Origin: Treponema sp.
GTDB lineage: Bacteria; Spirochaetota; Spirochaetia; Treponematales; Treponemataceae
Length of the DNA stretch: 64,000 bases
NCBI GenBank assembly: GCA_024402505.1
Contig: JAKSTP010000001.1
Span: 124,001-188,000, forward strand
Reading direction: 5' to 3'
In this document: piece by piece, positions 44,506 through 53,128 of the stretch
How the letters are laid out: each line of letters starts with the position of its first letter
Position numbering within the stretch: position 1 is the first letter of the stretch
Notes under the pieces: model-generated
Databases searched by the model: none
What the model was told of the DNA's origin: nothing
The model's input: the letters and a program-made list of their open reading frames with translations, nothing else
Translations under genes and position numbers: made by a program

Positions 44506-45408
44506 CTATAGATGATCTTTAATTACTCCAATATAAACTCTAGTATCTCCTTTTTTTATGGATTTAAAATATATTCTACCATGTTTGATATTCCTATTAT
44601 CATCATGATACATTTTTAGATGAGCTTCGCAATAACACTTCACTAATCGTCCATTTACAATAAAATCCTTTTCGAATTTCTTTTTTTCTTGTTGACTATT
44701 AAAACCTCCTTGAAAGGATGCATCTTCTATTTCAGAATGCTTGGTCTTAAAGACTTTCAAAAACTCAACAAAATTATTTTCAAATCTATCATCATCATAA
44801 AACTCTGAAATGAGAAAATCATTCATTATGCCCAAATATAGAACTATTTGTCGTAAATGTGATTTATAAATAGATTTTAATGAAATTTTATTATCCGAAT
44901 GTATCACTAAATTGCTAAAACATAATTTAGCTTCTTCCAAAAATGACTCAGTAGTCAGCTCTGGAAACGTAATTAAACAATTCCTATGAAAACAAATAAA
45001 ATCCTTTTTATTTGATAAGATTTGCTTACTATCTGATATACTACCATCAGATAACTTATTAAATACTATTAAAGCAGCACAATTTTCAGGATTATTAATA
45101 TAAGATGTAACATTGCTTATACTATCTGGAATTTGCTTAAATTTAGAAAGAAATTCTAAAATAATATCAAGAATATCTTTTCCCGAATAACAATCATTAT
45201 TTTGAAATAAAAGATCAGCCATCGTAACAGATGGCAATACTTCTGTTTCGTAAAAATTATTTTGATCGATATAAATTACATCTTCAAAATTTGAATAAAC
45301 ACAACTAACTAACTCAGAAAAATCTAATAATTTCATAAACACTTCTTCTTCTGAGGAATTTGCAACAAACTTGAAAGTATTTGAATTTACAAACAAGTTA
45401 GCTATCAT
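44506..45408 (-). CDS. Unknown protein, putative effector of ATPase module
   Basis: I do not recognise this 300-residue soluble protein. The last 50 residues (VKCYCEAHLKMYHD, GRIYFKSIKKGDTRVYIGVIKDHL) look like paired beta strands with conserved His/Lys/Arg, reminiscent of RelE/ParE-type toxin ends; that is a weak resemblance. The first 200 are helical. The start overlaps the ATPase gene by 11 bp, so the products are made together. Codon use is AT-rich like the ATPase and unlike the glycan genes. Possible role: nuclease or toxin part of a two- or three-gene defence system (inference). Confidence 0.55.
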   Translation of the reverse strand: MIANLFVNSNTFKFVANSSEEEVFMKLLDFSELVSCVYSNFEDVIYIDQNNFYETEVLPSVTMADLLFQNNDCYSGKDILDIILEFLSKFKQIPDSISNVTSYINNPENCAALIVFNKLSDGSISDSKQILSNKKDFICFHRNCLITFPELTTESFLEEAKLCFSNLVIHSDNKISLKSIYKSHLRQIVLYLGIMNDFLISEFYDDDRFENNFVEFLKVFKTKHSEIEDASFQGGFNSQQEKKKFEKDFIVNGRLVKCYCEAHLKMYHDDNRNIKHGRIYFKSIKKGDTRVYIGVIKDHL

Positions 45409-46528
45409 GTTTTAAGCCTAATCTAATGATATTTTGTAAATCAATTGTCTGTTGATCAAAAAAACCAACTGGCCACTTTTGAATCTGGCCTTTTTCATTC
45501 ATTTCTAAATTTTTTATCGAATAATCCTTGTCAAAAAAATATATTTTTACATCATTATTTCTCAGTAACCTATTTGTTTCAACAACTTGCAAGCGAATGG
45601 AATTCACTATATGCTCACTGTGTGATTCGATAAATACTTGCAAATTTTTATTAGAGGATACTTTATCTCCTATTAATTCAATAAGTCTAGATTGTGCCAA
45701 AGGATGCAAATGAGCTTCAGGATTTTCAATAAAAATACATCCTTCCGAAACATAATTAATAATCAATAAAATAGCAAGAATATATGTATAGCCAAACCCA
45801 GTGTTAAATGATTTTATTTTCTTATTTGATTTGTTTATAAACCGCAATCCCAATACAGAATATTCATTTTCAATTCCAACAATATCCAAAATATCATCAG
45901 AATCCATAATATATTGAATATTTTTACTTATTGACTCTCTTAATTTATTATCATTTCGTAATAAATTTAATTTAAATTGTCCACTAGCACCTATCGGATT
46001 CACAATAGGTAATTCTGTTTTTTCTTCATACTTAGTTGGTCCTAATCTATCAGCTGAAACATAATAAAAATTACTAAACACTTTGTTTAATAGTTCTACA
46101 GGAATAGGATCAAACTGTCTACTACCTATTAATCCAGATTGTTTTATACTACCTGTATGCGATAACAAACTTTTATTATCAATAATTAAATCAGATAACT
46201 TACCAGCTCTATCATTATTCTTATCAGTTTCATAATCCATTTGAAAGCTATTGTGATCATAGTCACTGGTTTTTATGTAAAACGAAACAGGTTTAGTAGA
46301 ATCGTATAGAATATCATCAAATAAATCCAAGTTTATAAAGTCACCATTTACATACAGGGACTTCATTTCTGGATTTCGCTTCATACTTTGTGATAACAAC
46401 AAGAGAGATTGTATAAGTGAAGATTTTCCTCTTCCATTATAACCTGTTAACAAATTAATCGATGAAAGATGAAACGTATGTTGCTTATCAAAACATTTAA
46501 AGTTATTCAGTGCTAATTCTGTAATCAT
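45398..46528 (-). CDS. ABC-type AAA ATPase, DUF3696-like (RecF/OLD-related)
   Basis: A 376-residue ATPase. LNNFKCFDKQ is the typical RecF-type start and GYNGRGKSS (29-37) Walker A; GDFINLDLFDDILYD is a DUF3696-family block. IFIENPEAHLHPLAQSRL is the signature/Walker B region and ESHSEHIVNSIR the His switch, followed by the C-terminal strand pair. It is unrelated in sequence detail to the ATPase at 20770 (ENPEAHLHP against EEPELSLYP). GGA precedes the ATG. It is the middle gene of a three-gene set on one strand, a layout seen in phage-defence modules. Confidence 0.82.
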   Translation of the reverse strand: MITELALNNFKCFDKQHTFHLSSINLLTGYNGRGKSSLIQSLLLLSQSMKRNPEMKSLYVNGDFINLDLFDDILYDSTKPVSFYIKTSDYDHNSFQMDYETDKNNDRAGKLSDLIIDNKSLLSHTGSIKQSGLIGSRQFDPIPVELLNKVFSNFYYVSADRLGPTKYEEKTELPIVNPIGASGQFKLNLLRNDNKLRESISKNIQYIMDSDDILDIVGIENEYSVLGLRFINKSNKKIKSFNTGFGYTYILAILLIINYVSEGCIFIENPEAHLHPLAQSRLIELIGDKVSSNKNLQVFIESHSEHIVNSIRLQVVETNRLLRNNDVKIYFFDKDYSIKNLEMNEKGQIQKWPVGFFDQQTIDLQNIIRLGLKHDS

Positions 46529-46539
46529 ATAAAATCCAA

Positions 46540-46809
46540 TCAGTTAGTTTTTTTTAACCAATCTATCGTTTCAGTAGATATCCAACCGTTCATTTTATCT
46601 TTATCAACTTCCATAATAATAAAGCGCCCATTTTCTTTATCAAAGATTGGTTTTACTGAATTAAATATTATGTCATCATTTTCATTAGTACAAATAAAAT
46701 AACCCTTTGGCAAACAAGGACAAACATCCCCCAATTCCTTCAATTTTACAAGCAAATCAGCTTCATTATTATTGATTTCGTACGCAAAAAAATATAATTT
46801 TCTTTCCAT
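46540..46809 (-). CDS. Small Cas2/VapD/SinR-like ferredoxin-fold protein
   Basis: About 89 residues. KLYFFAYEINNN, VKLKELGDVCPCLPKGYFICT, then a helix, FIIMEVDKD and ending WISTETIDWLKK: this is the strand-helix-strand pattern of short Cas2/VapD-like (often labelled SinR-like) proteins, where the first strand usually ends in Asp or Glu. There are no cas genes or repeats around. The frame continues upstream to 46881 with an AT-rich, poor N-terminus; the start at 46809 gives the family beginning. It ends 11 bp before the DUF3696 ATPase gene and is likely co-transcribed. Confidence 0.62.
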   Translation of the reverse strand: MERKLYFFAYEINNNEADLLVKLKELGDVCPCLPKGYFICTNENDDIIFNSVKPIFDKENGRFIIMEVDKDKMNGWISTETIDWLKKTN

Positions 46810-47130
46810 AATAATCATTATCGGTATATTAAATTCGCTATTTAATATAAAAAGAAACTTAGTATCTCTATTAAGATACACAAATAGGCTTTGTGATTAT
46901 CTTATTACAGCATCATTCATTATTTTACTAAAATCGCATAACTTAATTTTTGAAATAAAGAATCATCCCCTCCATTATAGGTTCCATATACTTCATAACT
47001 TCCAACATCTCCTACAATTACTTCAAATCACTAAAAACTTTGGCGAGTTAAAGAACCAAATAAACCTTTCAGAAAATTTACTTTTTGTAATTATACACAG
47101 TTGATATTACAGACACAAAATAAAAGCTCA
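46810..47130. other. Non-coding stretch with a possible decayed gene fragment
   Basis: No intact gene is seen. On the minus strand 47027-46920 reads as 35 codons of protein-like composition (VGDVGSYEVYGTYNGGDDS...) closed by a stop on both ends, so it may be the 3' remnant of a lost gene. GTATCT/AGATAC forms a small hairpin at 46862-46879. Confidence 0.35.
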
Positions 47131-47703
47131 TTACAATCTGCTCCAATCGTTTTTTTCAAAATCCCACTTTTTTATAACTCGAGCTGGATTACCGACTGCA
47201 ACGCTATAGTCTGGAATATTTTTGGTGACAACACTTCCAGCACCAATAACACATTTTCTACCAATTTGGACACCTGGTAAAACAATTACCTTTTCCCCAA
47301 TCCAACAACCATCTCCTATAGAAACAGAATCTGGTTCAATTTCTTGTTCTACATAAGGTAATTCACATCCCGCATTAGTCCCATGGTTATTATCAGTAAT
47401 AAATACATCACTCCCCATTAAAACGTTATTACCAATTTTTACTGATTGCCAACAGCTAATTCTAACCCTCTGCTGACATATTACGTTATCTCCTATTTCG
47501 AGCTTTCCTTCAGATCCAAATACAGCTAATAAGAAATCTTTTCCAATAAAGAAATCTTTTCCAATAAAAATCTTGTTTGGATTTTTTATGTACATAGAAA
47601 CTGGAAATCCTGAAAACGTAAATTTTGAATTTCCCTTACGAGATAAATGGACTTTCCGTCCATAAAGAAAACGTGTAATCATAAAATAAATCTTTTCTAT
47701 CAT
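47131..47703 (-). CDS. Hexapeptide-repeat O-acetyltransferase (WcaF/WcaB-like)
   Basis: About 190 residues. Residues 60-170 are left-handed beta-helix hexapeptides ([57 protein letters not shown]). DNNHGTNA holds the catalytic His region of the LacA/maltose acetyltransferase group. An exact 18-bp tandem duplication at 47531-47566 doubles the hexapeptide FIGKDF. The ATG overlaps the upstream GT8 stop (ATGA); translation is coupled. It probably acetylates a sugar of the glycan using acetyl-CoA. Confidence 0.85.
   Translation of the reverse strand: MIEKIYFMITRFLYGRKVHLSRKGNSKFTFSGFPVSMYIKNPNKIFIGKDFFIGKDFLLAVFGSEGKLEIGDNVICQQRVRISCWQSVKIGNNVLMGSDVFITDNNHGTNAGCELPYVEQEIEPDSVSIGDGCWIGEKVIVLPGVQIGRKCVIGAGSVVTKNIPDYSVAVGNPARVIKKWDFEKNDWSRL
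47531..47566. repeat. Exact 18-bp tandem duplication within the acyltransferase gene
   Basis: AAGAAATCTTTTCCAATA occurs twice back to back (47531-47548 and 47549-47566). It encodes one extra hexapeptide, a single beta-helix rung side. Confidence 0.9.
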
Positions 47704-48737
47704 AATTTTCCTATTTTTCCTGGTCTTCTTGGAAGATGTGTTAGCCACAATAACCAACCAAATAATCGTCGTGTATAGATATATAACCAATCGTTGAACC
47801 ACATAGGAGTATGTGTGTACAACCATCTAAATAATTTTTCCTTTGAGCCCAATTTTGGTTGCCCGCCTAAACGTTTTATTCCTTTCCATGGACTATTATC
47901 ACAGTATTTCCACCACAAATCAGACTCTTGTTTAAAAAATAAATCATTTTCTTCACAAGGTCGATATAAGAATGATCTAGCATAATGAATGATTTCTGGT
48001 TTCTGAATAGCATCAAAAATTTCATTTTTTGATAATATAGGTGCATTATGATATCGAATAAGATTACGTTTGCTAAAATGAATAGCAAAAGAATATACAT
48101 TAAATTTTAATGGAAGTTGTGCATATTCAAATTCAAATTCAACATTCATAATTCCTTGATCTTTACTGCCATAAATTGCACCAATTTCCTTTATGTGTCG
48201 TACAATTCGTTCTTCACATTTCATTTCGCGCCATACAGGAAGATTAAAATATATCATTTCTGCAATACAAGTCCACCCACCCTTATGAGGATAATATCGT
48301 TCACGTCCTTTTTCAGTCCAGTTCATTGCAAACGGTTTTCCGTCAAAATCGAAATCAGCCAGTTCTTCAAGACTACCTGTAATCAAACAATCAGCACCAA
48401 TATGGATAATTTTTTCTACATCTGTATTCTCAAACAATCGTGCAACTAATAATTTAAAATAAGTAACATAAGAACCTCTATGAGCTTCTACTCCCAAATC
48501 AACAAAAATCTTCTCAAGAGGACGAGAGTCTATAAAAGTTAATTTAAAGTTAATCTCAGAATATTTTTCTTTTAATGATTCGAATTTCTGTTTATTTTCA
48601 TCAGAATAATTTAACTGAAGAATATAAATATCATAAAAAACATCTTTCGAAGCATTTTCAAGTAAGCTTGTAAGGCCAACTCCAACCATAAAAGCAAAAT
48701 TATTATCGCTCTGAAAAAGAATATTTACACGTTTCAT
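47700..48737 (-). CDS. Glycosyltransferase family 8
   Basis: About 345 residues. [25 protein letters not shown] is the GT8 start, and [14 protein letters not shown] is the segment before the metal site. The DxD site itself reads HIGADCLI, where the usual form is LDxD, so the first Asp is replaced by Gly. [10 protein letters not shown] and later [14 protein letters not shown] supply the remaining metal ligands. The start ATG at 48737 directly follows the upstream stop; a GTG at 48755 lies inside the previous gene. The sugar is unknown. Confidence 0.85.
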   Translation of the reverse strand: MKRVNILFQSDNNFAFMVGVGLTSLLENASKDVFYDIYILQLNYSDENKQKFESLKEKYSEINFKLTFIDSRPLEKIFVDLGVEAHRGSYVTYFKLLVARLFENTDVEKIIHIGADCLITGSLEELADFDFDGKPFAMNWTEKGRERYYPHKGGWTCIAEMIYFNLPVWREMKCEERIVRHIKEIGAIYGSKDQGIMNVEFEFEYAQLPLKFNVYSFAIHFSKRNLIRYHNAPILSKNEIFDAIQKPEIIHYARSFLYRPCEENDLFFKQESDLWWKYCDNSPWKGIKRLGGQPKLGSKEKLFRWLYTHTPMWFNDWLYIYTRRLFGWLLWLTHLPRRPGKIGKL

Positions 48738-48738
48738 C

Positions 48739-49767
48739 TTACTGTTTCCACTCACTTCTATCTGCTTCTTCTTTATTGAAAATACCTATTATTGTTCCGG
48801 TTCCATAAACCCACAATGTTACCCAGCAGGCAACAAAATGGTAAAGCCAGGCCTTGATATCCGGTTTCCTGCAGAAGCCGATTATTGCCTGAACAAGAAG
48901 CGGAATAATTGTAACTGTACAAAGGCTGAAAAGAACAATTTTCCCCTTACCTACTTTACTCCATGGATATTTTCTTCCCTTTGATTCACTGAAATACAAA
49001 AAGTCTTTAATGCGGCGTTTCTGCTTTCGGTGGAAAGTTTTTGTATCAGGACAGAACAAATGCACAATGCCGGTCTTTACCTTTGCAACGCGAAGTTCAG
49101 GGTCTTTTTTGAACAGTTCCCAAAGAACATCAATATCAAAAAGATAATCACCTTCAAAGTTTTCAAGCAGTTCCTTTTTACGCATGAAAAAACCGTTGGC
49201 CCCGATTGTAGGAATCATATCTGCACGGAACTTAATGCTCAGATAGTCACCTTTATCAAGTTCTTCCCTTTCAACAGTTGTCCATTTATTTGTAACAGCA
49301 CAATAACGGTCATAGTTTCCTGTAAACATGCACAAAGGATCATTCATGCCTATCAATGCACAATAACGATTGATTACGCCGTCAGTTTTGCGGTATGTAT
49401 AATACAAAGGTTCACTGGCAACAATCTGAACCTCTTCAAAAGGCTTCATCATACGTTCCAGCCAGTCAGTTTCCGGAATAATATTGTCGGAATCCAAAAG
49501 AAGTATGACTTCCCCACCAGCTGCACGCACACCTACAGCCTTCCCAGCTTCTGCTGTCTTAAGTTTATTTTCAAGAACAGTAATGCGAATATCGTTTTTC
49601 GCAGAATATTCTGCAAGTTTATCCAGAGTACCGTCAGTACTTCCACCATCAGCAACAACAAGATCAATAAGACTGTGGTCATAAGTCTGAGAAAGAATTG
49701 CATTGAAATACAACTCCAATGTACGCATTGAATTCAACATTGGAGTTACGATTGAAATTCTATACAT
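48739..49767 (-). CDS. Glycosyltransferase family 2 with C-terminal membrane segments
   Basis: About 342 residues: ISIVTPMLNSMRTLELYFNAIL, VVADGGSTDGT (37-47), KAVGVRAAGGEVILLLDSDN. GANGFFMRKKELLENF is the acceptor block. Hydrophobic helices near the end (IVLFSLCTVTIIPLLVQAIIGF, HFVACWVTLWVYGTGTIIGIF) anchor it in the membrane. The start is at ATG 49767 with GAGG 11 nt upstream; an alternative GTG lies at 49779. It overlaps the upstream GT2 gene by 8 bp. Confidence 0.87.
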   Translation of the reverse strand: MYRISIVTPMLNSMRTLELYFNAILSQTYDHSLIDLVVADGGSTDGTLDKLAEYSAKNDIRITVLENKLKTAEAGKAVGVRAAGGEVILLLDSDNIIPETDWLERMMKPFEEVQIVASEPLYYTYRKTDGVINRYCALIGMNDPLCMFTGNYDRYCAVTNKWTTVEREELDKGDYLSIKFRADMIPTIGANGFFMRKKELLENFEGDYLFDIDVLWELFKKDPELRVAKVKTGIVHLFCPDTKTFHRKQKRRIKDFLYFSESKGRKYPWSKVGKGKIVLFSLCTVTIIPLLVQAIIGFCRKPDIKAWLYHFVACWVTLWVYGTGTIIGIFNKEEADRSEWKQ

Positions 49768-50668
49768 GATAAAAAACACCTCTCAACCATGCTTTAGCTA
49801 TATCAGGCCTTTTATGAATCAAAGCATAAGAAATATATAATCCAGCATAAATAAATCTGAAAAAACAAAAGTAAGTTATTTTTCCAAATAATGATGCATA
49901 CTTTGATATATAAATATTACGATTTTTACTGAAGTGATAAGTTCTGACAGGATTATCACAACCTAGTTTTCTCATCGGATTATTGATTTCGCTTGGTAGC
50001 TGAATGTTATGATATGTTATAGCATCAGCATTTACTTTTACTTGATATCCTAACTTACTTATTCTTTTCGCAAAATCAGCTTCTTCATACATGATATAAT
50101 ATGTCTCATCAAAAAGGCCGATTTTTTCTTGAACAGATTTTCTGACCATCATGCAATTAGGAATATGATCCGTATTGCCATTCTGTTCAATTCGCAATTT
50201 TTCAAGATATTTTTCATCAGTATAATATCTTGTTTTTGAAGTAAAAGTATTTATTGTATTACCAGCAAACCAACACTTAGATTTATCTCGATAATAATAC
50301 ATTACAGGTCCAATTAAACCTATTTCTTGATTATTTTCCATTGCAACAACAAGATTGCTTATCATTTTTGTATCAATAATATTATCTGAATCAACAAATA
50401 GTAAATAATCTCCACTCGATATTCCAATTCCAGCGTTTCTTCCCCCAGCAGCCATCAAGTTTTCTTCTAAATACAAAGCTTTTACATTCTTATAATCATG
50501 AACATAAACATCAATCATATGTTTTGAATTATCTGTTGAATTATTATCTACAACAATTATTTCAATATTCGAATAATCACTATTTATAATTGAGTCAAGA
50601 CAGTTATGTAAATCATCACATCTATTGTAGTTTGGAATAATCACAGATACCAATGGAGAATCATGCAT
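49760..50668 (-). CDS. Glycosyltransferase family 2 (rhamnosyltransferase-like)
   Basis: A 302-residue enzyme: VSVIIPNYNR, IIVVDNNSTDNS (37-48), AAGGRNAGIGISSGDYLLFVDSDN, YYIMYEEADFAKR as the acidic catalytic block. The C-terminus has one hydrophobic stretch. It lies between the radical SAM gene and the membrane GT2, all on one operon (5-bp gap, 8-bp overlap). Codon use is more AT-rich than that of the radical SAM gene. Confidence 0.87.
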   Translation of the reverse strand: MHDSPLVSVIIPNYNRCDDLHNCLDSIINSDYSNIEIIVVDNNSTDNSKHMIDVYVHDYKNVKALYLEENLMAAGGRNAGIGISSGDYLLFVDSDNIIDTKMISNLVVAMENNQEIGLIGPVMYYYRDKSKCWFAGNTINTFTSKTRYYTDEKYLEKLRIEQNGNTDHIPNCMMVRKSVQEKIGLFDETYYIMYEEADFAKRISKLGYQVKVNADAITYHNIQLPSEINNPMRKLGCDNPVRTYHFSKNRNIYISKYASLFGKITYFCFFRFIYAGLYISYALIHKRPDIAKAWLRGVFYHV

Positions 50669-50673
50669 CTATA

Positions 50674-52143
50674 TTACTCACTTCCACCAAAGTCCATAAG
50701 GTGGCCCATTACTTTGCCGGCTGCACGGAAAAGGAATTTAACATCATCCCAACTGCGAATACCAAAGATACGGCGAGCAAGGAATTCTGGATTGAAAGAA
50801 ACTTTGTATACACTCTGAACAGCTTCCTTAATTTTTTCAGAACCCATTGGCGTTTTCATAACAGGCATGCGTTGGTCATAGTCTTCGTAATTTTCTGTCA
50901 AAAGCCAACCATTTTCCTGGCATTCTTTATGGAGAGGTGTTCCAGGATATGGAATGAGAACTGTGGCCTGAAGTGTATGAGCCCATCCTTTAATAAGAAT
51001 TTTTTTACCAAGGTTCACTGTATTTTGAACCATTTTTTCATCTTCCCAAGGATAACCGAACATAAGAGTAATATGAGGTGAAAGACCGGCTTTTTTTGCA
51101 AGGCGACAGCTTTCTACCATTTCTTCAATTTTTTCAGCTTTTACAATGCGGTCCAAAGTTTCCTGGTTTGCGCTTTCCATACCAAACAGAACAAAACGGA
51201 ATCCTGCTTCTTTCATAAGTTTGTAATCATCAAAAGTAAGTTCGCAGAAACGCATGTTACAATCAAGAATAACTTTCTTATTGTAACCTCTTTCAATCAT
51301 ACCCTTGCAGAAAGTTCTAAGCCACTCACCTACTGGGAAAGCTCCTGAATCATCCATAATTTCTTTTACATGATATTTTTCAATAAGAATACCAATTTCA
51401 TCAAGAAGAAGCTCAGGACGGCGGATAAGGTATTTTGGATACAGAGTTGTCCAACTGCAGAAAGTACATTTATGATGCCAGCAGTCTCGGGCAGCCATTG
51501 TGTATGTACCAGGAAGTTTTGAATAGTTTCCGTTTTTCTCGCTGTACAGTTCCCATTTTGTAAGGTCTCGGTCAATCATTGGAAGAAGATTTAAGTCCTG
51601 ATTCAGTTCAAAAAGGCCAGTATTCTTGATTTCCCCATTTTCACGGTACCATACTCCTTTTGGGAATTTAGATGCATCAACCTTACCATTGTTATCGCGA
51701 AGATTATCACAAAGATCGGCAAGAAGGAAATCATAGTTTCCGCCTGTAAGCAGGAAATCCACAGGGCAGTTTTCCATTGATTCTTTTGGGAAAGCAGTAG
51801 CATGATCACCAACCAGAACAATAACAGTTTCAGGACAAAGTTCCTTAAGTTCTTTGATGATCTGCCAGTGCATTTTGATTACAGGAGTTTTTGATTCAAG
51901 CATTACTACATCAAATTTTGCTTCTTTGTAATGCTCAATATATTTTTCGTAAGTCCATTCTTCCGCAATAGCATCATTCCATTCTACATCATACCCCTTA
52001 CTTTTAAGGTATGTAGCTGCATAAGCCGGTACCATTGGATAAATATATGTAGGACTATTGAACCACTGGAACTGACGGTTCTGTCCAAGAAGAGGAACAC
52101 CTTTCTCACTTTTAAGTGGTGGGTAAGAAATAGCAACTTTCAT
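50674..52143 (-). CDS. B12-binding-domain radical SAM protein
   Basis: About 489 residues. Residues 1-150 are a cobalamin-binding-type Rossmann domain (KVAISYPPLKSE, VVMLESKTPVIK, VIVLVGDHATAFPK). The radical SAM core has the cluster motif DCWHHKCTFCSW, that is Cx4Cx2C and not the standard Cx3Cx2C. FGMESANQETLDRI and ITLMFGYPWED are normal family blocks. The C-terminal 130 residues are helical. It lies in a run of GT2 genes, so it may methylate or otherwise modify a sugar or lipid in the glycan pathway; the substrate is unknown. GGGAG is 5 nt before the ATG at 52143. Confidence 0.85.
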   Translation of the reverse strand: MKVAISYPPLKSEKGVPLLGQNRQFQWFNSPTYIYPMVPAYAATYLKSKGYDVEWNDAIAEEWTYEKYIEHYKEAKFDVVMLESKTPVIKMHWQIIKELKELCPETVIVLVGDHATAFPKESMENCPVDFLLTGGNYDFLLADLCDNLRDNNGKVDASKFPKGVWYRENGEIKNTGLFELNQDLNLLPMIDRDLTKWELYSEKNGNYSKLPGTYTMAARDCWHHKCTFCSWTTLYPKYLIRRPELLLDEIGILIEKYHVKEIMDDSGAFPVGEWLRTFCKGMIERGYNKKVILDCNMRFCELTFDDYKLMKEAGFRFVLFGMESANQETLDRIVKAEKIEEMVESCRLAKKAGLSPHITLMFGYPWEDEKMVQNTVNLGKKILIKGWAHTLQATVLIPYPGTPLHKECQENGWLLTENYEDYDQRMPVMKTPMGSEKIKEAVQSVYKVSFNPEFLARRIFGIRSWDDVKFLFRAAGKVMGHLMDFGGSE

Positions 52144-52162
52144 AATCACTCCCTGTTGATTT

Positions 52163-53128
52163 TTAACGCAATAATTTTTTTGAAAGAAGGCCCCGGATAA
52201 AATAAATGCCGTAACCTATATGAGTAGCAAATATTCCTGCTACCGAAAGGAAAAACAATTTTATGCTATTGCAGTTTCGAATACTTAATCCTGCAAGAAT
52301 AAAATACAATGCAATTACTCCAGCATAAGCCCACCATAGAACAGGAACAAAGGCGCAAACAACAGGCCCAAGTACCAGTCCAAGAACAAACAAAGTTGGA
52401 ATAAAATATGCAGGCCGAAGACTTGTCTGAGGTAGTTTCTTTACAAAATAGCCACGGTGTTTTGCATAGTTTGTAACCTGTTTCAGATGACCTTTGAACA
52501 AATAGCGTCTGTGGTGATAAACAAGAACTTCAGGATCGTAAATCAGCTTTTTACCGGTGTTTACAATATCAAGACAAAGTTTGGTATCTTCTCCAGGATA
52601 AAAGTTTGAATCAAACCCATTTACCTGTTCAAAAACAGTTCTCTTTACAATAAGGTTTACACTTGGAATATCATCATCTTCTTTGTATTTTCCTGGAATA
52701 TAACGGTAAGTATACCCACCGGAGCAAAGACTACTTTCAAAAACCTTTCCACTGGCTTTTTGAAGAAGAGTGTCATTTGGAGCAGTAACAGCAGGACCAC
52801 CTACAGCACCAATACTTTCGTCTTCCAAAACCTTTACTGCATTTTTAAGCCAGTCGGCACGAGGATAAGCATCATCATCAATAAAGGCAAAAATTTCTCC
52901 TGTTGCATGCTGAATGGCCATATCTCTTTTTTCCGCAGGGCCGGTTTTTCCACTAGGAATAATGCGAACATTATCAAACGGAAAAGATTCGTCTGTAGGT
53001 TCATCAGGAAAAATAAGCACTTCAAAATCTGGATAGTCCAGTTTAATATGATGAGGAATTGCTTCACGAATATAATCGTTGATTGCACGAACCGGAATTA
53101 TGATAGAAACTTTTGGCTGCCAGCTCAT
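52163..53128 (-). CDS. Membrane-anchored glycosyltransferase family 2
   Basis: A 321-residue enzyme: VSIIIPVRAINDYIREAI, PSGKTGPAEKRDMAIQHATGEIFAFIDDDAYPRADW with the DDD site, FPGEDTKLC-like block and VYHHRRYLFKGHLKQVTNYAKHRG. Three hydrophobic helices near the C-terminus. It overlaps the GtrB-like gene by 4 bp (ATGA). The substrate is unknown; the catalytic part is intact. Confidence 0.87.
   Translation of the reverse strand: MSWQPKVSIIIPVRAINDYIREAIPHHIKLDYPDFEVLIFPDEPTDESFPFDNVRIIPSGKTGPAEKRDMAIQHATGEIFAFIDDDAYPRADWLKNAVKVLEDESIGAVGGPAVTAPNDTLLQKASGKVFESSLCSGGYTYRYIPGKYKEDDDIPSVNLIVKRTVFEQVNGFDSNFYPGEDTKLCLDIVNTGKKLIYDPEVLVYHHRRYLFKGHLKQVTNYAKHRGYFVKKLPQTSLRPAYFIPTLFVLGLVLGPVVCAFVPVLWWAYAGVIALYFILAGLSIRNCNSIKLFFLSVAGIFATHIGYGIYFIRGLLSKKLLR

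Noticed and set aside
46772-47104. A 110-codon plus-strand frame over the gap upstream of the Cas2-like gene
   Set aside because: No ribosome binding site, low-complexity Ile/Leu/Asn composition and overlap with the better-supported minus-strand gene.
49030-49731. A 233-codon open frame on the plus strand
   Set aside because: It is antisense to a clear GT2 gene and has the composition of a shadow frame.
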